Origin: Acanthosepion pharaonis
Lineage: Eukaryota > Mollusca > Cephalopoda > Sepiida > Sepiidae
Direction: 5' to 3'
Assembly: GCA_903632075.3 (NCBI GenBank)
Contig: CAHIKZ030004545.1
Span: 692,501 to 756,500 of the forward strand
Length of the DNA stretch: 64,000 nt
Shown here: positions 55,726 through 64,000 of the stretch, one piece after another
Position numbering within the stretch: the first letter of the stretch is position 1
Layout of the letters: the number at the start of each line of letters is the position of its first letter
Notes under the pieces: model-generated
Told to the model about the DNA's origin: nothing
Seen by the model: the letters and a program-made list of their open reading frames with translations, nothing else
Database searches by the model: none
Program-made: the position numbers and the translations under genes

Positions 55726-55958
55726 TTGGGTTGGTGTATAATTATCAGGCGTTTTTTAGGTGAGTTATTTGTTAATAAAATTTGCTGTTTTATTTACTAT
55801 TTTAATGAAAATGTTATCTTATTCTCACGTTAAAAAATGCGAGTCGATAATCATACGCTCCGGAAAAATCATTTTAAAATATTATTGTTGAATTGTTACG
55901 TTTTTTTTTTCATAACAAATATTGTTTAAAAACGCCTGATAATTATGCACCAACCTAA
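55726..55958. mobile_element. Mariner-type MITE, copy 2
   Basis: 233 bp between TA dinucleotides; left ttgggttggtgtataattat, right (reversed) ttaggttggtgcataattat, both then caggcgtttt. Clean ends on both sides, better preserved than the copy at 1058. Confidence 0.88.
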
Positions 55959-55959
55959 T

Positions 55960-56880
55960 ATATTGCTCTGTATCTCAGCTATCGGCGACAGCATAGCAAG
56001 AAAATCTTTTAGCGCATTATATACGCGATGTATATAAAGGCTAAACACAAGCCAGAGCGCTCAGTTCTGGCGAAAAGTTATACGTTAAGCAGGAGGAGCC
56101 GCTGTTAAGAATTCCCTTTTTCGATAGAGAGAGATTTGGAAAAATTAATGATAAAGTGGAAAAAGAAATTATGAAACAGATTTGTGTCGCACGTTCGTTG
56201 ATAATTTATTTTGCATGTATTATGCTTGTTTATTTTCATATATTTGGAATATGATATATCTTCCAAGTATTAGTTGTGTGAAAAATAATTAATATGTATA
56301 ATACATTATCACAACTTTATTAATTGAAATCTAAACATAAATGACACAATATATATTCATGTACCTGTTTATATGCATGGGTTAATAAAAAGAATATGTA
56401 TCGAAAAAAAAAAAAAAAAACGTTTCTAGCTCAAGAAACCCTTATCAAATTTTAATTAAATTTGGCACGGCACTTGGTAGCCGTTCAATGTACAATGTGC
56501 TCCTAAATTGGTGAGGGTATTTTAGATCGTTTAAGCTGCCCCTCAGGAACAGAGGTTAATATATACATAGAAGATTAGATATTTGGTATTATTTAGAGAG
56601 ATAAATATAGCCTTAGATATTATAAATGATCTTTGAACTTGTTAACTTCGACAGAAATAAACATAATCTAGGAATTTATTTTTTCAAACTTTATTTTTCG
56701 TTGAAACAATTTTATGCATACTAATAATTTGGCCAGAATATTTTCATCCGATGCTTTTTATAGCAACACTTAGGGTAAATACGTACTTCAACCGCTAATG
56801 TAAACAAGGTGAATTAAGTACTAATATGATAGTCATCCACTAGTATTTTCGTTTCTGTTTCTATATAAAGTGCTACACGT
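55960..56880. other. No gene recognised
   Basis: A tgtatataaaggc box near 56030 with GC-richer flank could be a promoter or LTR piece. No coding frame follows. Confidence 0.35.
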
Positions 56881-56884
56881 GTTT

Positions 56885-57910
56885 ATGTGATCGAGAGAGT
56901 AAATTTGGATGAGAATCCGATAGAATGGTAAATATATAACGCAATCAGGGAAAACTTTACGTGTTTCGCCTATGAATCGGCGTTTGATATGAATGTAAGA
57001 CGAGGTGGTACGGAGTGGAGATTGTAAGGATCAGGAGGATAGATAACAATTGATGCGGCATAAGGAGGATAGATAACAATTGATGTTGGATAAGACGGAA
57101 AGATAACAACTGACATTGGATAAGACGGATAGATAAGAACTGACGTTGGATAAGACGGAAAGATAAGAATTGACGTTGGATAAGACGGAAAGATAACTAC
57201 TGACGTTGGATAAGACGGAAAGATAAGAGCTGACGTTGGATAAGACGGAAAGTTAAGAATTGACGTTGGATAAGACGGAAAGATAACTACTGATGTTGGA
57301 TAAGACGGAAAGATAAGAACTGACGTTGGATAAGACGGAAAGATAAGAATTGACGTTGGATAAGACGGAAAGATAACTACTGACGTTGGATAAGACGGAG
57401 AGTTAACAATTGACGTTGGATAAGACGGATAGATAAGAACTGACGTTGGATAAGACGGAAAGATAAGAATTGACGTTGATAAGTCGAAAAGATAACTACT
57501 GACGCGGGATTTTATTCTACAATGTAGCAGTTCTTGAGAAAATGCTATCTGAGTGGAACTGCCTTCTTACAATCGTAGTATGATGAAAATGAGAGATATT
57601 CGATTCCGTGAGCGTAGCAGTGCGCATATTAGGGGTAAAGCTCTGAACAGATAAATGGATCTCGTCTGAACGCTTGCCATGGAAATAGCGATAGAATCGC
57701 TTTCGATTTTACGATGTTTCACCTGTGCATCGGCGTCTTCAAAATGGAGTGTGATATGTATATAAGATGAGGTATTAGGGAGTGGCGTTTATGAGGATAA
57801 GGAGGATAGATAACACTTGACCCTGGAATTGGGGATTTTAAGATTGTAATTTCTGTGATGTGCAATTCTTGGGGGAAAAGCTGTCTTCTGACGATTGGAA
57901 TACAGAGGAA
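56885..57910. repeat. Dispersed repeat G, duplicated, enclosing a minisatellite
   Basis: The block atcggcgt, tgatatg.atgtaaga.gagg, gagtgg and ggaggatagataaca appears before the minisatellite (56975-57060) and again at 57725-57815. The later part continues gattgtaatttctgtgatgt, which relates it to 5830-6010 and 33762-33935. Confidence 0.65.
57031..57510. repeat. 30-bp minisatellite, about sixteen copies
   Basis: Unit taagacggaaagataagaat-tgacgttgga, in strict 30-bp register from 57031 to about 57510. The first units read taaggaggatagataacaat, identical to a stretch of repeat G, so the array grew from that repeat. Confidence 0.96.
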
Positions 57911-57984
57911 ATGAGAGTGATTCCACTCCAGGTGCTGCGTGGTGTATTCTAGTTGTAAATGTCTGAACTTCTGGTACTAAAGAA

Positions 57985-58200
57985 GGAACCTATCTTAACT
58001 TCAGTATGACACGTGAGTGTCAAATTTTCCAATCCTTTTTTCCCCATTATGTATGCTAGAATTTTTTTTAATGATTCTACTTAAAAGTGTCATTTTTGTT
58101 TACATATTACTTAAATCTTCCTCATCGTTGACACGTTCTGTGCATGGTATTCTCAGCATCCTCCTGTAGAACCATATTTCCATTTTTTAATCATGCACCG
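57985..58200 (-). pseudogene. RTE-like reverse transcriptase C-terminus, copy R6
   Basis: Minus strand: EIWFYRRMLRIPCTERVNDE, EDLSNM, then HNGEKRIGKFDTHVSY in a shifted frame. Same block as R3, R5 and R7. Confidence 0.8.
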
Positions 58201-58330
58201 GTGAGTTCTCTTGCCCTATTATTCTCATATTTTTTTTGTCTGTAAAAATAAAAAAATGACAACGACATTTCTCTGAAAATGGTTAAAGGAAAGGTTCCTT
58301 GAATTCTTTTTAATAGAATTAAATGTGTTT

Positions 58331-58376
58331 TATTAGTATTATTTAAAGCTTTGTTAATGTTTTTAACAAGTCATTG

Positions 58377-58441
<65 letters not shown>

Positions 58442-58705
58442 GTGTGTGCGTGTGTGTGTGTGTGTATAATTATTCGAAAATTATAATATAAATATGTTAT
58501 AAAATCACTACAAAAATAGCCATTTTTTTCAACAATTTGGTGTCTTATCAAGTGATGATGTTGAATGTAGAATAAACTTTATACTACATTCAACACGATC
58601 ACTTGATAAGATACCAGAAGTGTTGAAACAAGATGCCTATTTTTGTAGTGATTTTATAACATATTTATGTTATAATTTTCGAATAATTATACACACCCAC
58701 GCACG

Positions 58706-58753
<48 letters not shown>

Positions 58754-58800
58754 CAATGACTTGATAAAAACATTAACAAAGCTTTAAATAATACTAATAA
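58331..58800. repeat. 470-bp palindrome with a (TA)n array in each arm, family I
   Basis: Centre near 58577. Matching blocks outward: ttgaatgtag/ctacattcaa; gtgtcttatcaagtga/tcacttgataagatacc; actacaaaaatag/ctatttttgtagt; ataattattcgaaaattata and reverse; GT/CA run; TA array (58379-58435 and 58709-58751); aagtcattgcct/aggcaatgactt; aaagctttgttaatgttttt and reverse; ttattagtattatttaaa and reverse. Short relatives at 63265-63300 and 63470-63510. Confidence 0.93.
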
Positions 58801-58899
58801 TATATAATTATATTTGCTCTACACTGTATTGAGCACTCTTTTAAGAATAGCATTTGTTGGTTATTGGAATTTATTCCGTATACACCAATCCTATACTTG

Positions 58900-58903
<4 letters not shown>

Positions 58904-58946
<43 letters not shown>

Positions 58947-59111
58947 CAGAAAGTGGACACTGAGGACAACACTAAAGAGCGACAATCTGCTTCATCCTTC
59001 GAAAAAATCTTCAGTGCATATGTTTCTGTTTTGTGTATATTTACATACGCTCTATCTCCGATATTGAACACCTTTACCTATAAATAAAGCATGCCTAAAA
59101 ATTACATTTTT

Positions 59112-59160
<49 letters not shown>
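58904..59160. repeat. Family-D copy between (TA)n arrays
   Basis: TA at 58904-58945, D copy at 58946-59114 (aagtggacactgaggacaac, gagcgacaatctgcttcatc, tacatacgctctatctccga, tattgaacacc), TA at 59115-59160. The core is replaced. Confidence 0.8.
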
Positions 59161-59162
<2 letters not shown>

Positions 59163-59589
59163 ATGTGTATATGTTGATATATATTTATCTATCAGTGTCT
59201 TCCGTTTGAGAGGAATCGCAGACAAAATCAATTTCAATCTATTTTAAGCTGCTCTAAAGTAATGGCGAAAACTAGATGACAATTAGTTCGGAGGATAACT
59301 TAGATTTATAATTGGACAATATTGCTTCCAGCGAGTTTTAAACATGAAAATAGTAGAGCTATTCTAAGATGGCTATAAAATTGATAACTTGCATTTCTAT
59401 ATGACGAGACATTTAAACGCCTTGCTAAGCCATCGAATTTTCTTGAACAAAAATTTTCAATCTGGTGTGTAGAAAGCTCTGATTGAGTTTGCTTATGTTT
59501 GAAGTTAAGAGATTTTCGAAACAAAACAACAGAAATGAAAATGAATCAGATCCTAAACTTATAAGAAATGTCTTCTTCTTTTTCTTCGT

Positions 59590-60370
59590 CTTTGTGTCGT
59601 GTTTCTTAAAGATGTGAGTGATTATGGCTCTCCACAACCATCCTATCCGTTGCAGATCCTAGCAATGTTTGACTTTTTACTATCACTTCTACTCCCTGTT
59701 CTGACATCTACTTACACAAGATTCTTGAGTAGATTAACCGCTGTTTTCTTTCGCCTCTCTTAACTTGCCATGTGAGTGTCAATTTTTCCAACCCTTTTTT
59801 CATCATTATGTATCCTAGATGTTTTTTTTTTTTTTATAATTCTACTTAACCATTTTTGTTTCCATATTCCTTAAATCTTCTTCATTGTTCACACGTTCCG
59901 TGCATAGTATTCTCAGCATCCTTCTGTAGAACCATATTTCTGTTCTCTCAAGTTTCTTTTTTTTTTTTTCATTTCGGAGGAGATTTTCCAGAATTCGATG
60001 CCGTAGAGAAGGACTGATATTCCAACACTCCGTTTTGTGGCCAGTTAAATTTTCCCGTTTCTTTAAAGTTTGAATTTTTTAGCACCTTTTCCTATTCCAA
60101 TACGTCTTTGGATTTCGGTATCACATATTCCATCAGTGTTGTTAAAACACTTCCCAAATATTTAAACTTCTGTACTTCCTTGATTTTGACATCTCCAATT
60201 CTTAGCTCCTATCTTGGATTCTTTTTCTTGTTTACGATCAGATATTCTGCCTTCTTACAATTGAAGGTTATTCTTTCAATCTAGATTTACTTGACTACCT
60301 ATGTGTAGGAATTGCTACATTTTTTTCTGTCTTCCACATGTTTTAGCCTACGCAAATCTTATATTAAAAA
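59590..60370 (-). pseudogene. RTE-like reverse transcriptase fragment, copy R7
   Basis: The longest R copy. Minus strand across frameshifts: LRIGDVKIKEVQKFKYLGSV, LTTLMEYVI, ETGKFNWPQNGVLEYQSF, TASNSGKSPPK, KKLERTEIWFYRRMLRILCT, ERVNNEEDLRNMETKM, and near 59620 LWRAIITHI. It spans the region after YADD to the C-terminus. The catalytic box is lost at the upstream edge, where frames give only an ADDIRLR-like trace near 60350. Confidence 0.82.
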
Positions 60371-60529
60371 ATACCTTCTTGATAATAATTAATTATGTGA
60401 TTTCTGTTATTTAATATTTTTAAAAATTCTGCTCCAAATACGAGCGATGAAAATGTGTTCATACGACTCGCGAATTGATGTATAACATATCAGAATATAG
60501 TCGTAATTTCTATTCTAAAAGTTTTTTTT

Positions 60530-60765
60530 TTCCTCAGAACTTCTCGCTAATGGAACTCGCTTCTGGCTCCATGATTTCAAGCCTACATTAATCTGCAAAA
60601 ATTTAAAGGCAATGTCAATCACTATCTACTGTCCCCCTGATTGTCTTTTTTTTTTCTCTTTCTTCTCAAAGTTCTAAAGTTTTTGTTGCTAATTCATCTA
60701 TTTCCTTGTAAACCCTTGCACGTTAGTGGCTATAGTGTCATGCTTGGTAAGATGCCGATTTAAAA
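60530..60765 (+). pseudogene. Jockey/CR1-like reverse transcriptase C-terminus, copy 5
   Basis: ttctcgctaatggaactcgc stands for (RT)S.LWNSL; then LQKFKGNVNHYLLSP and the untranslated tail with gtaaacccttgcacgttagt. Same 3' end as copies 1 and 3. Confidence 0.7.
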
Positions 60766-61084
60766 AAAACAAAAAAAAACTACGCTTAGAAAAGCACAGG
60801 GGAGACTTTGAATTTGTGTACTGGTTAGTAAGTTTGTCCACTACTTTCGACCTTCTGCCACAACAAAACTTCTCTTAGAAAATCACCATAACATTAAAGT
60901 CAAGAAAATCTATTGCTGATATTAATGGTAAAAGCGTGTATTATTTGGATATAGTTTAGACTATTCTATACCATAAGATATGGATGAGAAGACGGTGTAA
61001 TCAACAGCACCACGGATTGAGAAACAGGAGAACCTAGTGCGAATTCGTTACATTCGCTTCCGCTCAAATACATTTTGGAAACGT

Positions 61085-61335
61085 ATGAATACACCTATCC
61101 CCCCATCTATGGATTAAATAGTAGGACAGATTTGGCTCTTTAGCCTAGGTCTGTAACTGCTTTACGAGAAGGACAACTCTGAAATCAAAACCTGAGGAGG
61201 GTTGTTTGAAGACATCGTCGTACACTACACGTTATCCGTATTCAGTTCTTCCGATAAAGTGTGGATGATTCTGAGCAAACCTTCACCGCTATAATTGAAA
61301 TATGTAGTATGAGTCGTCTAGGATCCGAACACTTT
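61085..61335 (+). repeat. Dispersed repeat E, copy 3
   Basis: Diverged: atctatggattaaatagtag, gacagatttggctctttagc, acgagaaggacaactctgaa, gagggttgtttgaagac, gtgtggatgattct, caaaccttcaccgctataat. Confidence 0.7.
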
Positions 61336-61339
61336 AACA

Positions 61340-62525
61340 TCGAAGACGACGATTGAGTCCTTCATAATCTAAGTTACGCTGTAGGCTCATCCCAATCATG
61401 TCAAGGTGGGGAGATCTGGATTTGGCTAAACTATACCTGGGTGTATTTTGGAAAGTGTTTTATCTGTGTTTTTACACCGGCTTTCTCGCAGTATCTATGC
61501 TGTATTTGGCGTCTTCTTCCTAATAAACCGAAAATGCTCTAGAAGAATCAATATCTGTTTTTGTTTTGTTTAGCCACAATTCTAATCCCACATATTTAAA
61601 AGAAAACAACGGATTATATTGATTTACGTAAAACATATCAAAGCGGTATTACTGAGGACTTGTAAAGATCGAACTCACTGCCTTTGCAAATCGGTATTCT
61701 ACCAAGATAACCTTGTGACTATGGCAGGCACCCAAAATTAAAGGATTATATTTAATTGTAGCCTGGAGCCATTATACAGTTTCGACAAGCTACGATTTAT
61801 AAAATTTTTAATATCCGTTAAGTAATAGGAAAAAATATTTGTTTGTGCTCATTACCTTTAAGAAAACGCCCACATCTGAATAAGACTAATTGTGTTTTTT
61901 TTTTTTTTTTTTTTTAATTTTGCCGAAGAAATATTGGGAGCTTCTTTTTATAAATGCTATCTTTGGATTAGAGATCAAAATCGAAGATAAAATTTGCGTT
62001 GTCAATGTGTATGGGAGGTTGCTAAATAAATCTTTTCAATAATGTTAGGTAAATCTTAGAAGTATCGATGTTAATTCTCCATTATATTGCTTATATTATG
62101 TCAACTAGCATATGTAATTTAAAACTTTAGGAGAAATAAATGCCTATCAATATTTAATCATATGTATTTCTCACCGTTCGAATCATGAAATTCAATTTGG
62201 GAACATATCAGTAACTGGCAGTAAATAACTAGATTTATTATGAGAATAATAACGATGAAAATTAAGGATACTTAAAATTAAGCTCCGTCAGAATCTACTA
62301 GGGAATATAAATTATTTATTACGGTTTGCTAGTGTTCGGATAAAGTGTTAATTTGTAGATCTACAAGGAGCAACTGGCTTAAAGAATTCCTTGCCTCTAT
62401 TGCAAATGGACTGAAATTAAAAAAAGTTATTTATGAGCATTGTTTTTTATACCGTTGTTCACGCAATACAAGGCAAAGAGTCTGGCTGTTGGTTCTCAGA
62501 GCTCATACGTCAAAAACGACGGAGA
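61340..62525. other. No gene recognised
   Basis: AT-rich DNA; a 105-150 codon frame near 62345-62885 is mostly translated microsatellite. Confidence 0.4.
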
Positions 62526-62528
62526 GTC

Positions 62529-62530
<2 letters not shown>

Positions 62531-62602
<72 letters not shown>

Positions 62603-62624
62603 GTATATATGTGTGTGTATGCAT

Positions 62625-62661
<37 letters not shown>

Positions 62662-62786
62662 AATACATACATATATATGTATATATTTATATATATTTAT
62701 GTATGTATATATGTGTGCGTATACATATATACACACACGTATATTTATATATACATATATATAAATACATACATATGTCTGTGTAC

Positions 62787-62818
<32 letters not shown>
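62531..62818. repeat. Compound TA/TATG/CA/GT microsatellite
   Basis: TA at 62531-62590, then alternating purine-pyrimidine repeats to 62818, an unbroken 290-bp block. Confidence 0.96.
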
Positions 62819-62865
62819 TTATTACATTCACGTGCTAATACACTTGGGAAAGGGATTAGTCCTCT

Positions 62866-63135
62866 TCTTCTCCTTCCAGCTATGAGTAAATAGCAGGACA
62901 GAATGGGTTCTATAGCTTTGGATGGCAACTGTTCTAGGAGAAGAACAACTCTGAATTCAAAACCTGCGAAGGATCATTTGGGGACCTTATAGCACGCAGT
63001 GCACCGGGTCTCTGTATTCGGACCTTCAAAAAGTTTGGTTGGTTCTGCTCAAAGCCTTTACTACTATAATCTAATAATATGAGCTGGTGTCATAGGAACT
63101 GCGCTGCTTGACCTCATACGTCGAATACAACGGGA
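62866..63135 (+). repeat. Dispersed repeat E, copy 4
   Basis: tcttctccttccagctatga, gtaaatagcaggacagaatg, gatggcaactgttctaggag, catttggggacc, gggtctctgtattcggacct, gcttgacctcatacgtcga. It has the fullest 5' and 3' edges of the four. Confidence 0.85.
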
Positions 63136-63139
63136 GAGT

Positions 63140-63144
<5 letters not shown>

Positions 63145-63220
<76 letters not shown>

Positions 63221-63245
63221 CAATATATATATATATATATATATA
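63145..63245. repeat. (TA)n arrays
   Basis: About 73 bp and 23 bp of TA separated by acccaa. Confidence 0.97.
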
Positions 63246-64000
63246 TAAATATATATATATATACCAATACAAGTAAAGATTGGTCATTCAACACCATCAC
63301 TTGATAAGAATAAAGTGTTTGTTAGTCAATAAGCATTTGGAATGTTAAAATTTTTCTCATGAGAGTGCGATCATCCATTGCCACATTTACTTAACTGAAT
63401 GTACATTTTATCCAAATATAAAATTTTGATGCTCTGCTTAGAAATTAATGGCAAACATAAACGATTATCATTCAACACCATAATTTTGGTTTAGGAAAAT
63501 AAGACACCAGAAGTGTTTATTTAGTCAAGTACCATTCTAATTTTTGGAATCGAGTTAATTTCAAAAACATCGAAAACTTTGACTTTTTCCAAGCCCATTT
63601 TTCCCTCTTAATGGCATTGCCTTTCTTGGGACCTCATCGATGGCAAACCCATGTCGAGCCGGTCGTAATTTTACTCAACTGAATATGAAGCATTTCACCG
63701 AAGTTGCCGGTCGCATTTATTCGTGAAATGATGCACCCAGTTACTTATAATATTCAGTAAATGCTGCTTAGATTCCAGAAAGCTGTAATGGCTAACACAA
63801 ATGGCGGATCATCAGATAGTCACCATGATTTTCTGTTGGTGTAATTTTGGTTTTGGAAAATCTATGGATTCTTTGTCATAATCAAGCCATTGACCCGACC
63901 ACCTAGGATTGTCAAACTACGATCAAGAAATTGATTATTTGAATTTTTTGCAGAAAATAATTTCAAAACGCCGAAATCATTGACTTGCACTGAGTTCGTA
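63246..64000. other. Fragments of palindrome family I, no gene
   Basis: cattcaacaccatcacttga-taag (63277) and gacaccagaagtgtt (63507) match the inner arms of 58331-58800. The rest, which repeats cattcaacacca near 63473, is unassigned. Confidence 0.5.

Noticed and set aside
62433..62885. 150-codon frame
   Set aside because: Almost entirely translated compound microsatellite.

Overview
The window is AT-rich eukaryotic DNA dominated by repeats, and I find no host gene in it. There are no intact long reading frames and no convincing multi-exon structure. There are more than fifty dinucleotide arrays, mostly (TA)n, and a dense layer of decayed mobile elements. The mix (non-LTR retrotransposons of three kinds, Penelope-like and Gypsy fragments, Tc1/mariner relatives, a Helitron, tRNA-derived repeats with an unusual body) points to a repeat-rich invertebrate. 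A coleoid cephalopod mollusc is my best guess, by general resemblance only.

Recognisable transposon proteins, all broken: mariner (1-700, 54735-55430), other Tc1/IS630 relatives (1690-1890, 25960-26290, 29490-30330, 54085-54540), Penelope-like GIY-YIG endonuclease (13100-13640, 34425-34605), an APE-type endonuclease (12480-12870), restriction-like endonuclease domains of non-LTR elements (38100-39375), seven fragments of an RTE-like reverse transcriptase tail, five fragments of a jockey/CR1-like tail, and a Gypsy gag-protease remnant with an internal duplication (47540-48760). Non-autonomous elements with clean ends include a Helitron (42218-43037), a Tigger-like element (45640-46359), a 100-bp pogo-like MITE (51442-51541) and a mariner MITE family (1058-1295, 55726-55958, with a short relative at 17011-17097).

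A second layer has no protein: palindromic or foldback families that nearly always abut (TA)n arrays. The best examples are 58331-58800, 21066-21392, 29083-29189, 30418-30655, 31118-31270 and an eight-copy family with the core at 36415-36645. Several families carry a motif resembling the hammerhead ribozyme core (CUGANGA, stem-loop, GAAA). One sits in the terminal repeat of a Penelope-like element, between the 3' end of one reading frame and the 5' start of the next (34606-35007). This is the most interesting signal in the window, and it is inferred from pattern only.

Other structure: a segmental tandem duplication of about 1.3-1.8 kb (7835-9600 and 10740-11990) that runs into a GC-rich, hairpin-rich module present twice (11988-12440) just upstream of the APE endonuclease fragment; a dimeric satellite whose alternate spacers have become (TA)n (17521-18235); a 98-bp minisatellite (19073-19650); a 30-bp minisatellite grown from inside a dispersed repeat (57031-57510); and a 310-bp tandem repeat (44250-45060). 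Stretches not listed are short AT-rich DNA or minor microsatellites in which I see nothing. Boundaries of decayed elements are approximate.
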